This document shows, piece after piece, positions 20,221-28,303 of a stretch of DNA of 30,710 nucleotides. The translations under genes were made by a program, and so were the position numbers. The notes beneath the pieces were generated by a model. It was not told where the DNA came from. It worked only from the letters and a program-made list of their open reading frames with translations, and did not search any database. The stretch comes from Thermaceae bacterium (GTDB lineage Bacteria; Deinococcota; Deinococci; Deinococcales; Marinithermaceae): contig JALSQD010000060.1 of the NCBI GenBank assembly GCA_026985615.1, forward strand, positions 1 through 30,710, given 5' to 3'. Numbering within the stretch: position 1 is the stretch's first letter; each line of letters begins with the position of its first letter.

Positions 20221-20663
20221 TCGCCGATGTTCTCGATCGACTTGAGGTAGCCCTCGAGCAGGGCGCGGAACTGCTCCTTGAACATGTCCCGCTCGCGACG
20301 GAGTACGTCCAGGTCGCGCTGAACGCGCTTGACGTGCTCCACCGCCTCGCGCAGGGTGTGCTCCTTGAGGCCCTGCGCCTCCTTGACGATCAACTCGGCC
20401 TCGCGCGCCGCCTGTTGCTTGACGTCGCGGGCGATGCGCTCGGCGGCCACCACCGCGCGTTTGAGCTCCTCCTCGTTTTGGCGGTGCGCCTGTAGGCTTT
20501 CCTCCAGCTCCGCCACCCGCAGCTCAAGGCGCTGCTTCTCCTCCACCAGCTCAGCCACGTAGTCGGCGAGCTGGGCCAAGTAGGCCCGCACCTCCTCCAC
20601 GGCGTACCCGCGCAGACCCCTTTTGAACTCCTGATAACGTATGTCGAGTGAGTTGAACTCCAT
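20217..20663 (-). CDS. divIVA: DivIVA-domain coiled-coil protein
   Basis: The 148-residue protein has the N-terminal DivIVA membrane-binding hairpin (LDIRYQEFKRGLRGYAVEEVRAYL, residues about 6-29). Continuous coiled coil follows (about 33-140; for example LVEEKQRLELRVAELEESL). DivIVA marks negatively curved membrane at poles and septa and recruits division or growth proteins. The open frame runs far upstream through yggS, but that is a shadow. The ATG at 20663, 11 nt after the yggS stop, is where the domain starts. GAGGAG lies about 16 nt upstream, and TAAACT (20672-20677, complement) could serve as an internal promoter. It is third in a likely pnp-yggS-divIVA operon. Confidence 0.92.
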   Translation of the reverse strand: MEFNSLDIRYQEFKRGLRGYAVEEVRAYLAQLADYVAELVEEKQRLELRVAELEESLQAHRQNEEELKRAVVAAERIARDVKQQAAREAELIVKEAQGLKEHTLREAVEHVKRVQRDLDVLRRERDMFKEQFRALLEGYLKSIENIGD

Positions 20664-20671
20664 CGCAGACC

Positions 20672-20677
20672 AGTTTA
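20672..20677 (-). promoter_or_regulatory. Possible internal -10 element of divIVA overlapping the yggS stop codon
   Basis: TAAACT on the minus strand begins with the yggS TAA stop and lies 8 nt before the divIVA ATG, predicting a leader of about 2 nt. The spacing is off the 6-nt rule, so confidence is low. Confidence 0.3.
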
Positions 20678-21316
20678 CTCCTCGAAGAGGGCCCGCCCCA
20701 CGCGCACGAGGGTTGCGCCCTCCTCCACGGCCACCTCGAAGTCGCCCGACATCCCCATCGAGAGCTCCGGCAGACCCAGGTAGCGCGCCATCTGGGCGAG
20801 ATCGCGGAAGACCCAACGCACCTCCTCGGGATCCCCGGCGAGGGGGGCCATCGTCATGAGCCCTCGCAGTTCGAGCGGCTCGAGCCCGCGCACCGCCCGC
20901 ACCGCCGCGTCCACCTCGTCCGGATCGAGGCCGTGCTTCTGGGGCTCGCGGGCCACGTTCACCTCGAGCAGGATGCGCGGCCGGTAGCCCTCGCGCTCCG
21001 CGCGCGCGGCCAGCGCCTCGGCCAGGCGCAGCGAGTCTACCGAGTGCACCAGCCGGAAGGGACGCAGGTGGCGCACCTTGTTGCGCTGCAAGGGCCCGAT
21101 GAAGTGCCACTCGCGCTCGGGCCAGGCGGCGATCTTGGCGCGCGCCTCCTGGACGCGGTTCTCGCCCAGCGGGAAGTCGCCGTAGCGCAGTACCTTCCGC
21201 TCGATCTCGGCGAGGTCGTGGCCCTTGGTCACGGCCACCAGGCGCACGCCCGCAGGGTCCCGGCCGGCGCGCAGCGCCGCCGCCTCGATGCGGGCGAGCA
21301 CCTCGGGCAGTCCCAT
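20675..21316 (-). CDS. yggS: Pyridoxal-phosphate homeostasis protein (YggS/PLPBP family)
   Basis: The 213-residue protein is the single-domain PLP-binding barrel that keeps vitamin B6 and amino/keto acid pools in balance. The PLP lysine is Lys31 (VRLVAVTKGHD). Other family motifs are LGENRVQEA, WHFIGPLQRNKVR, HSVDSLRLA, LEVNVAREPQKHG and LSMGMSGDFEVAVEEGATLVRVGRALF. It starts 2 nt after the phosphorylase stop and is followed after 11 nt by divIVA, an order (yggS before division genes) seen in many bacteria. Confidence 0.95.
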   Translation of the reverse strand: MGLPEVLARIEAAALRAGRDPAGVRLVAVTKGHDLAEIERKVLRYGDFPLGENRVQEARAKIAAWPEREWHFIGPLQRNKVRHLRPFRLVHSVDSLRLAEALAARAEREGYRPRILLEVNVAREPQKHGLDPDEVDAAVRAVRGLEPLELRGLMTMAPLAGDPEEVRWVFRDLAQMARYLGLPELSMGMSGDFEVAVEEGATLVRVGRALFEE

Positions 21317-21318
21317 GG

Positions 21319-22140
21319 TCAGGGCAGTTCGGCCACGATCCCGGCCACGAACTTGCGGAAGATCGGGCTGCGCTCTTCGGCCACCCGGATGACCTCCTGC
21401 TCGTCGGCGTGGTGGGTGCTGTCGGCCAGGGCCATGTCGGTGATCGTGGAAAGCCCCAGCACCCGCGCCCCCAGGTGGCGCAGGGCGATGACCTCGGGCA
21501 CGGTGGACATGCCGATGGCGTCGGCGTACATCCCGTAGCGGTACACCCTGAGCTCACTGCGGCTGGCGTAGCTGGGCCCGCTGATGGCCAGGTAGACCCC
21601 CTCGCGCAGGCGCACGTCCTGGGCCCGGGCGACGCGCCGCGCCACCTCCAGGTACTCGGGGTCGTAGGCGTCGAAGGTCACAGGGAAGCGCGGCCCCATG
21701 CGCTCGTCGTTGGGCCCGCGCAGGGGGTTGGTGCCCATGGCGTTGATGAAGTCGAGGTGGAGCATGAAGTCGCCGGCCTGGAAGTTGGGGTTGAGGCCCC
21801 CGGCTGCCGAGGTGACGACGAAACGCCGCGCCCCCAGGAAGAAGCCCACCCGCACAGGGAAGACCACCTCGTCCATCGGGTAGCCCTCGTAGTAGTGCAC
21901 CCGCCCTTTGTAGGCGAGTACGGGCCGGCCCGCCAGGTGCCCCAGGATAAGCTTGCCCTCGTGTCCCGGCGCCGTCGAGACGGGAAAGCCCGGGATCTCC
22001 GCGTAGGGGATCTCCGCCACCGCGTCGATCTCGCCCGCGAGCGGACCCAGGCCCGACCCCAGGACGATGGCCACTTCCGGAACGAAGTCGGCGCGGGCGC
22101 GCACCGCCTCCACCGCTTTGTTGATCGCCTCGTAGTTCAC
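21319..22140 (-). CDS. Purine nucleoside phosphorylase (trimeric class), probably adenosine-preferring
   Basis: The 273-residue enzyme phosphorolyses purine nucleosides to base and ribose 1-phosphate. Family motifs: LGSGLGPL (27-34), PGHEGKL, KGRVHYYEGY, SAAGGLNPNF and GMSTVPEVI (210-218). Two purine-pocket positions differ from guanosine/inosine enzymes: GPSYASRSE has Ala192 where human PNP has Glu201, and TITDMA has Asp235 where human PNP has Asn243. Both regions look like methylthioadenosine phosphorylase (GPRFSSRAE; ATDYD), so a 6-aminopurine substrate is inferred. The GTG start has TAACGT 6 nt upstream. It is the first gene of a likely operon with yggS and divIVA and is divergent from the Omp85 gene. 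Confidence 0.92.
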   Translation of the reverse strand: MNYEAINKAVEAVRARADFVPEVAIVLGSGLGPLAGEIDAVAEIPYAEIPGFPVSTAPGHEGKLILGHLAGRPVLAYKGRVHYYEGYPMDEVVFPVRVGFFLGARRFVVTSAAGGLNPNFQAGDFMLHLDFINAMGTNPLRGPNDERMGPRFPVTFDAYDPEYLEVARRVARAQDVRLREGVYLAISGPSYASRSELRVYRYGMYADAIGMSTVPEVIALRHLGARVLGLSTITDMALADSTHHADEQEVIRVAEERSPIFRKFVAGIVAELP

Positions 22141-22146
22141 GTGAAT

Positions 22147-22152
22147 ACGTTA
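22147..22152 (-). promoter_or_regulatory. -10 element of the phosphorylase-yggS-divIVA operon, leaderless spacing
   Basis: TAACGT on the minus strand ends 6 nt before the GTG at 22140, with no Shine-Dalgarno. It is 35 bp from the divergent -10 of the Omp85 gene. Confidence 0.55.
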
Positions 22153-22187
22153 CCACAGGGGTCTCACGCCCACTTCACCGGAGCCGG

Positions 22188-22193
22188 TAGCAT
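22188..22193 (+). promoter_or_regulatory. -10 element of the Omp85 gene, leaderless spacing
   Basis: TAGCAT ends 6 nt before the ATG at 22200, with no Shine-Dalgarno. Confidence 0.55.
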
Positions 22194-22199
22194 CGAACT

Positions 22200-24650
22200 A
22201 TGCGAAGCTACCTGGTCCTGCTCACCCTGCTCCTCGGCGTAGCGCTCGCCGCCCCGCTATCGGAGATCAAGATCGAAGGCGCCGACCCGGTGCTGAGCGC
22301 CCTCGCCCGGGTGGCCCTGCCGGTCGAACCCGGTCAGGACACCGACACGATCGACCTCGACGAGGTCAAGCGCGCGCTGGAGGAAAGCGGCTACTTCCGC
22401 AAGGTCGAGGTCCGGCTCGATGGCGACGTGCTTTACGTGAAGCTCGAGCCCAACCCGCCCATCGCCGACGTCACCGTCGAGTCCGAGGCCTTCCCGCCGA
22501 CCGCGCTGGCCCAGCTGCTGGGCGAGGAGCTGGCAATCGGTCCGGGCGCGACCTATAACCCCGTGCGCGCCCAGGAAGGAGCGGACCGCCTGGCCAGCTA
22601 CTACCGCGATCAGGGCTTCCCCTTCGTGCCCAAGGTGCAGCTGGAGACCAGCGAGGACGAGCAGGGCGTCCACCTAGTTTACAAGGTGGAGGAGGCCGTG
22701 CCCGTAGAGAAGATCAAGGTCGTGGGGGCCACCCTCTTTCCGGTCTCCGAACTGCGCGAGCCCTTCTTGCCGCTCGCCAAAGCGGGAACGTTCTCCTGGA
22801 CTCTCTACCGCAGCGGCGTCGACGCCGTCAACCGCAAGTACTTCGAGGCGGGCTACCGCTACTCAGGGGTGGACCCTAGGCGCAGCCAGCTCGAAGACGG
22901 CCTGCTCACCATAGCCGTTCGCGAACTGAAGGTCACCGAGGTGGACGCGAGCGCGCTCGGCGACGTGCGCGTGGACGTACCCGTGGGCGAGGTGCTCAAC
23001 TACGACCACCTGATGGACGAGATCGCCCGCCTCTCGCGCGAGGTGGGCCGCGAGATCCGACTCACGATCGAACCGGTGGGCGATGACCAGGTGCGCATCG
23101 TGCTCTCCCCCGGCCCCGTGCGCTACGGCAAGATCCGCGAGGTACGGGTGGAAGGCGTGACCGCGCTCGACCCCGAGAAGGTCAAGGAGGCGCTGCGCCT
23201 CAAGCCAGGGGACCTCTTCTCGCCCGAGCTCGCCCAGGAAGACTTCCTCACCATCCAAAAGCTCTACCGCGAGGCCGGCTACGAGATCCGCCCGCAGCCC
23301 GACTTCGCCTACGAAAACGGGGTCTATGTCCAGCGCGTGCACGAGCTCAAGATCGCCGGCTACCGGCTCGAGTGGGACGGGGCGCACCGCACCAAGGACT
23401 TCGTGATCCTGCGCGAGCTGCCCGCGGTGGGCGACCTCTTCTCGGTCGCGGCCATCCGCCAGGGAATCAGCAACCTGCTGCGCTCGGGCCTGCTGGCCGA
23501 GCCCCCGCAGGTAACTACCGAAGCCGGCGCGAAGCCCGACGAGGTCGTGCTCGTACTCCGGCTCAAGGAGGCCAAGACGACCGTGCTCGCGCCCGCGGTG
23601 GCGTGGTCAAGCATCGAGGGCTGGAGCGGCCAGGCCACCCTGGAAACCAAGAACCTCTGGGGGCGCGCCCATCAGGCCAGCTTCAACCTGAGCTTCGGGG
23701 AGAACGACGCCCACGACAACCTGACGCTGCGGGCGAGCTACAGCATTCCCTGGCTCTGGGTGGACTACGCCGACTTCAAGGAGATCCCCACCAGCGTTAG
23801 CCTGAGCGTCTACACCTACCCGCTGGGCAACCTTCCGCTGGAGGACGCCTCGGGCAACGACACCGGCTGGGAGTACACCGAGCGCCGCAGCGGCGGCAAG
23901 TTCTCGATCGGCCGGCCCTGGTCGCGCGAGCTCGACAAACTCAAGGTCTACGCCAACCTCGACGCCGAGTGGGTCACGCCCAAGCTGGAGATCTACGACC
24001 CCGACAAGCCCGCGACCCCAGACCAGGCGACCGCCGAGAGTCTCCTGCCCACGCCCTACCAGAGCTACTCGATCGGGGCCTCGGCCACCTACTCCACCGT
24101 GAAGAACCCCGACTTCCCCAGCCAGGGCTTCACCCTCTCGGGGTCGCTCTCCTACGGCCTGAACCTGCCCTACGGCGGCAGCCTGAGCCAGTTCGTCCCG
24201 GGCTGGGCCAACTTCAAGACCTACTTCATCCTCGAAGACGACCCGCACCAGGTCTTCGCGATGCGCTTCTCCGGCGGCGCGGTCCTCGGCGACCCGCCGG
24301 CGAGCCGCGTCTTCTACCTGGGCGGAAACCAGCAGGAAATCTCGACGCTGCGCGGCTACAACCCCATGGAGTTCTCCGGCCGCTACCTGCTGAGCAGCTC
24401 CTTCGAGTACCGTTACGACTTCGCCCTGCAAACGGCCGTGAGCCAGACCGTGATCGGCATCGCCTTCCTGGACGTGGGCACGGTCTGGAACCCTGGCGGC
24501 GCCTTCGAGCTGAAGACGGGCTACGGCCTGGGCGTGCAGCTCAACCTGGGCTACGGCTCGGTGCTGCTGCCAGCGCTGCGCTTCGACTACGGCTTCAGCT
24601 CCGACCATCCCACGGGCGTCTTCCACTTCCGCATCGGCCCGGTCTTCTAA
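22200..24650 (+). CDS. bamA: Outer-membrane protein assembly factor BamA (Omp85 family)
   Basis: The 816-residue protein inserts beta-barrel proteins into the outer membrane. It has a signal peptide (MRSYLVLLTLLLGVALA) and a periplasmic region of repeated POTRA-like units up to about residue 460. Examples are IDLDEVKRALEESGYFRKVEV, VEKIKVVGATLFPVSELR and KIREVRVEGVTALDPEKVKEAL. A C-terminal 16-strand-type barrel follows from about 465, with FPSQGFTLSGSLSYG and FYLGGNQQEISTLRGY (the conserved strand/loop L6 region). It ends in FHFRIGPVF with the C-terminal Phe of barrel signals. The other Omp85 branch (TamA) is less likely given the length. It is transcribed alone, with a strong terminator 17 bp after the stop. 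Confidence 0.93.
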   Translation: MRSYLVLLTLLLGVALAAPLSEIKIEGADPVLSALARVALPVEPGQDTDTIDLDEVKRALEESGYFRKVEVRLDGDVLYVKLEPNPPIADVTVESEAFPPTALAQLLGEELAIGPGATYNPVRAQEGADRLASYYRDQGFPFVPKVQLETSEDEQGVHLVYKVEEAVPVEKIKVVGATLFPVSELREPFLPLAKAGTFSWTLYRSGVDAVNRKYFEAGYRYSGVDPRRSQLEDGLLTIAVRELKVTEVDASALGDVRVDVPVGEVLNYDHLMDEIARLSREVGREIRLTIEPVGDDQVRIVLSPGPVRYGKIREVRVEGVTALDPEKVKEALRLKPGDLFSPELAQEDFLTIQKLYREAGYEIRPQPDFAYENGVYVQRVHELKIAGYRLEWDGAHRTKDFVILRELPAVGDLFSVAAIRQGISNLLRSGLLAEPPQVTTEAGAKPDEVVLVLRLKEAKTTVLAPAVAWSSIEGWSGQATLETKNLWGRAHQASFNLSFGENDAHDNLTLRASYSIPWLWVDYADFKEIPTSVSLSVYTYPLGNLPLEDASGNDTGWEYTERRSGGKFSIGRPWSRELDKLKVYANLDAEWVTPKLEIYDPDKPATPDQATAESLLPTPYQSYSIGASATYSTVKNPDFPSQGFTLSGSLSYGLNLPYGGSLSQFVPGWANFKTYFILEDDPHQVFAMRFSGGAVLGDPPASRVFYLGGNQQEISTLRGYNPMEFSGRYLLSSSFEYRYDFALQTAVSQTVIGIAFLDVGTVWNPGGAFELKTGYGLGVQLNLGYGSVLLPALRFDYGFSSDHPTGVFHFRIGPVF

Positions 24651-24666
24651 CGTCGCCGCCAGACGC

Positions 24667-24694
24667 CGCGCCCCCCATTTGGGGGGCGCGCTTT
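24667..24694 (+). terminator. Intrinsic terminator after bamA
   Basis: CGCGCCCCCCA (24667-24677) pairs perfectly with TGGGGGGCGCG (24680-24690), loop TT, followed by CTTTC. It is the best intrinsic terminator in the window and separates bamA from the next transcription unit. Confidence 0.75.
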
Positions 24695-24709
24695 CGTGGC
24701 GCGAGCGCA

Positions 24710-24715
24710 TAGAAT
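24710..24715 (+). promoter_or_regulatory. -10 element of the cyclase-dnaG transcription unit, leaderless spacing
   Basis: TAGAAT ends 6 nt before the GTG at 24722, with no Shine-Dalgarno. It probably drives the hypothetical gene, the cyclase-like gene and dnaG. Confidence 0.6.
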
Positions 24716-24721
24716 GAGCAC

Positions 24722-25144
24722 GTGGCCTGGGAAGAGAGCCCGGAAGAGTTTTGGGAGCATTTCAAGGAGCACGCCATTCGGGTAGAGCTACTACCGCAAC
24801 CGTGGAGTCGAGCGATGCTCGAGGCGGTCACGCCGGTAGGAGTGCTCTACCCCTTCGACCGTGGCGTGCCACCCGCTCCCGTGGGCCAGACCGAGCTCCT
24901 ATTGCACGCGGTGGTCGCCTCCTTTCGCTACCGCTCGGAACCCCCGGGGCTCGAGCCTCTCGGCGCAGGCCACTGCAAGATCCGCGGCCGCACGCTGCGC
25001 GACTTGGGCCAGGGCTACTACCTGCTCGACGCCGGCGTGCCCCTAGTGCTAGCCTCGAGCGATCCGCTGGAGGTGGGGCTGCCCGTCGAGGTGCTCGCCG
25101 AGCCGCCACTCATGGCCTTCCGGGCCGAAGGGGGTGGGGACTAA
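24722..25144 (+). CDS. Hypothetical protein, 140 aa
   Basis: I do not recognise this family. The 140-residue protein starts with an acidic/aromatic helix (AWEESPEEFWEHFKEHAI). The rest is beta-rich with many Val, Leu, Gly and Pro (HCKIRGRTLRDLGQGYYLLDAGVPLVLAS). It has no signal peptide, membrane helix or Cys cluster. The GTG start is chosen because TAGAAT lies exactly 6 nt upstream. Its TAA is directly followed by the GTG of the cyclase-like gene with no gap. It therefore probably works with that protein or simply shares its promoter. Confidence 0.75.
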   Translation: MAWEESPEEFWEHFKEHAIRVELLPQPWSRAMLEAVTPVGVLYPFDRGVPPAPVGQTELLLHAVVASFRYRSEPPGLEPLGAGHCKIRGRTLRDLGQGYYLLDAGVPLVLASSDPLEVGLPVEVLAEPPLMAFRAEGGGD

Positions 25145-28100
25145 GTGCGCTGCCCCCGTTGCTCGAGCCGCAACCCCGAAGGATTCCAGTTCTGCGGCCA
25201 TTGTGGCGAACCCCTGGGGGGCGCGCCGCTGCCCGAACGGCGCTGGGCCACCGCCCTCTTCTTCGATCTAACGAACTTCAGCCGCTTCACGCTGGCGCAC
25301 GACCTCGAGGAAACCCACCGCACCGTGAACCAGCTACTGGAGCGTGCTCAGGCCTGCGTGGTCGCCCACGGCGGCTACACCGACAAGTTTTTCGGCGACG
25401 GCATGCTGGCCGTCTTCGGTGCCCGTGACAGCCGCGAGAACGAGCCTCTGAGCGCCCTGCAGGCGGCCACCTGCATGGTGGAGCGAACCCAGGGCGAGGC
25501 GGACGGCTGCCTCCGCGGCCGTGTCGGCCTGGCCACGGGCATGGTGCTGCTGGGCCCGCTGGGCAGCGAACACCAGAAGCACCAGACCGTCATCGGCGAG
25601 GCCGTCAACCTGGCCCAGCGCCTGGCCGCCTCAGCCCCCGCCGGGGCCATCTGGATGGACGAGGCCACGGCGCGGCTGCTGCCCGAGGCCCAGCTTGACC
25701 CGCTGAAGCCCCGGCTCTTCAAGGGGTTCGCTAAACCCCTGCCCGTTTGGTCGTTCCGCGACTGGGGAACGCCCCAGCGCCCCATCTTCGGGCGCGAGCG
25801 CGAGCTGGCCCAGGTGGAGGGGTGGATCGAAGACGCCAAGCAGGGGCGGGGACGGGTCGTGGTCGTTGCCGGCCCCATGGGGGTGGGCAAGACCTACCTA
25901 ATCGAGGAGGCCTTGCGGCGACAGGCGGGCGAGGTGCGCACGCTGCGCTTCCCGCGGCTCCAGCTCGGCACCCCCATCCGCGAGACTATTCATCAGGTGC
26001 TGGCCCACAGCCTCGCGCTCAACCCGGAGACCCTGCTCGAGCGCTTCCCCCTGGGCGAGCTCGACCGGCGCCTGCTTGCCTACACCCTGGGCCTGCAACA
26101 GGAACGCCCAGCGCCGCCCGAAGACCTGGAAGACGCGCTTTTGCGCAGCTTCTGGCAGGTTCTCAAGTACCTGGCCGAGGAAAAACCGCTCGTCCTGCTG
26201 GGGCGCAGCGGATCGCGCGACCACGTGCTGGTGCGGCGCATGGTGGGCCTCCTTCGAGAGCGGCCCATCGAGCGGCTCGTCACCTTCGTACTACGGCGCA
26301 AGCCGCTGGAGGAAGCAGACCTTGTGCTCACGCCCCTGCGCGAAGCCGACGCCGAAGCCTACCTGCGCCACCTCAACCCCAACCTTGACGCCGACGAACG
26401 CCGCCGCATCGTGCGGGAAACGGGAGGCGTGCCGCTGGCGCTGCGCTTCATGGCGCTTGCGGCCGACCCCGGACTCTCGATGGCGGCCGCCTACCAGTCG
26501 CGCCTCGACAAGCTGACGCCCATGCAACGCCAGGTGGTGCTCTGGGCTGCGCAGGGACGCCCCTATACCTGGCCCGAGCTGCTGCGCGAAGCCCTGGGTG
26601 AGGAAGCCGAGCAGGCCGCCTGGGACCTCGTAGGCGAGGGCTACCTGAGCACCGAGCCGGCCGAACGCGGCGAGGCGGTCTTCCAGATGGCCGACCCGCT
26701 CCTGCGCCAAGCTGCGGCTCACTTCGTCTCGCGCGAAGACCGCAAGAAAATGCACGAAACCTACTGGCGCTGGCTCGACGCCCAGAGCGACCCACGCTAC
26801 GCCGCCGTCGCTGCGGAACACGCCCAGCGCGCGGGGCTCCGGGCCGAGGCCGCCGGAGCCTACTTGGCGGCGGCGCGCTACCAGAAGAACGAGGGCATCT
26901 TCCATGGTGCTGAACAGCACTACCGCCAGGCGATGGCATTGGGCGACGTGCCGGCGGCGCAAACCGCGCGGCTGGAGCTGGCGACGCTGCACCTGGACGG
27001 CGGCTCACCGGAGGCCGCGCTCAAGCTCCTGAGCGATCACGAAAGCCCGGAAGCGTTGCGGCTCCGCGGGCTGGCGCTTGCCCGGCTGGGGCGGAGCAAG
27101 GAAGCAGTCACCGCGCTCGGGCGCTACCTCGTGCGCCATCCGGGCGACGTGGCCGCCGAGCTGGCGCTCCTGGCGCTCGAGCCTCCCGAGCAGCGGCTCG
27201 CCCGGCTCGAAAGCTACCGTGAACGCGACCTTCGCCCCGGGGAACGGGCGGAGCTCGAGCGCCTCAGGGCCGAGACCCTGGCCCAGACGGGCGACTTCGA
27301 GGCCGCCACCCAGGCGATGCGGCGCGCCTACGAGATCTACCTGGAACAGCACGACGAAAGCCGCGCCGGCGAGGCGGCGCTGGCCATCAGCGGCTACCGC
27401 TGGATGGGCGAGCGCCTGCTGACCGCGGCCGAGTGGGCCGACCGCGCCATCGACCACGCCCGCCAGGCCCACCCTGGGCTCGCCACGACCGCCTGGAGCG
27501 TGCGGGCGGGACTGTGGCTCGACCAGGGACGCGCCGACGAGGCCGCGGCCGCGCTGGAGCAGGCGGAGCGCCACCTGGACCACGCCCGCACCCCCGACGA
27601 GCGCGCCCGCATCCACGCCATCCGCATGCGTTTCTTCATGGAAACCGGACAGCTGGGTCAGGCGCTGGCCCTGGGCGAGGAGGTCTACCGTGAGACCCCT
27701 CACCCCTGGATCGCGGCCAACCTGGCGCTGGCCTACACCCTCCAGGGCGGACGGCAGAACGAGATTCGCTTCCGCCAGCTGCTGCACGCCCACACCGAGG
27801 GGCTCACCGCCCCCACGCGGCTCCTCTTCCGCCTCGCCGAGGCCCTGCGCGCCTGGCGTCACGGCGAGGACCCCACCCCCATCCTCAAGCCCACCCTGCG
27901 CGAGGCCACGGCCAGCGGCCCCTACCTGCACCACCTGACCCTGACGCTGTGGGCGCTCTACCTGCTCGAGCGCCATCCCCGGCGCGCGCTGGCGCTGACG
28001 CAACACCTGCAGCGCCGCGCGGGCGCGGGCGGCTTCGTGGTCGTGGGCGAGACCGCGCGCCTCCTCCGCGCGGAGGTCGCCCTGGCGCTGGACGAGCCAG

Positions 28101-28303
28101 TGGAGCACCTGCTCAACTTCCGCGCTTCCCTGCCGGCGCAGGAGGCCTGGCGCCGCTCGCTGCTCCTGCAGACGGGCTCGGCCCCCGACGCCCCCTCGAG
28201 CCGGGAGCTCACCGGCTACGGTATCCTGGGGGCGTGGGCCCGCCTCCGCTGGCGCGAGGCCCAGCGCTGGAACGCCGATGGATCCTCGCGAAGAAATCCG
28301 TAG
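25145..28303 (+). CDS. Large signalling protein: zinc ribbon, class III adenylate cyclase, P-loop ATPase, TPR repeats
   Basis: The 1052-residue protein combines four parts. A zinc ribbon has Cys3, 6, 17 and 20. A class III cyclase domain (about 35-205) keeps both metal Asp residues (Asp41 in FFDLTNF, Asp85 in FFGDGMLAVFG), Lys81, Asn155 and Arg159 (GEAVNLAQRL), so it could make cAMP. A STAND/AAA-type ATPase has P-loop GPMGVGKT (243-250). The C-terminal half (about 560-1050) is Ala/Leu/Glu-rich helical repeat of the TPR type. Such LuxR/AfsR-like cyclase-ATPase-TPR proteins are signal-dependent switches whose input is usually unknown. No membrane helix is seen. Its last 26 bp overlap the start of dnaG. 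Confidence 0.88.
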   Translation: MRCPRCSSRNPEGFQFCGHCGEPLGGAPLPERRWATALFFDLTNFSRFTLAHDLEETHRTVNQLLERAQACVVAHGGYTDKFFGDGMLAVFGARDSRENEPLSALQAATCMVERTQGEADGCLRGRVGLATGMVLLGPLGSEHQKHQTVIGEAVNLAQRLAASAPAGAIWMDEATARLLPEAQLDPLKPRLFKGFAKPLPVWSFRDWGTPQRPIFGRERELAQVEGWIEDAKQGRGRVVVVAGPMGVGKTYLIEEALRRQAGEVRTLRFPRLQLGTPIRETIHQVLAHSLALNPETLLERFPLGELDRRLLAYTLGLQQERPAPPEDLEDALLRSFWQVLKYLAEEKPLVLLGRSGSRDHVLVRRMVGLLRERPIERLVTFVLRRKPLEEADLVLTPLREADAEAYLRHLNPNLDADERRRIVRETGGVPLALRFMALAADPGLSMAAAYQSRLDKLTPMQRQVVLWAAQGRPYTWPELLREALGEEAEQAAWDLVGEGYLSTEPAERGEAVFQMADPLLRQAAAHFVSREDRKKMHETYWRWLDAQSDPRYAAVAAEHAQRAGLRAEAAGAYLAAARYQKNEGIFHGAEQHYRQAMALGDVPAAQTARLELATLHLDGGSPEAALKLLSDHESPEALRLRGLALARLGRSKEAVTALGRYLVRHPGDVAAELALLALEPPEQRLARLESYRERDLRPGERAELERLRAETLAQTGDFEAATQAMRRAYEIYLEQHDESRAGEAALAISGYRWMGERLLTAAEWADRAIDHARQAHPGLATTAWSVRAGLWLDQGRADEAAAALEQAERHLDHARTPDERARIHAIRMRFFMETGQLGQALALGEEVYRETPHPWIAANLALAYTLQGGRQNEIRFRQLLHAHTEGLTAPTRLLFRLAEALRAWRHGEDPTPILKPTLREATASGPYLHHLTLTLWALYLLERHPRRALALTQHLQRRAGAGGFVVVGETARLLRAEVALALDEPVEHLLNFRASLPAQEAWRRSLLLQTGSAPDAPSSRELTGYGILGAWARLRWREAQRWNADGSSRRNP

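Noticed and set aside
20664..21557. Long upstream extension of the divIVA frame through yggS and the phosphorylase gene
   Set aside because: The extension is an out-of-frame shadow of yggS; the DivIVA domain starts right at the ATG at 20663.
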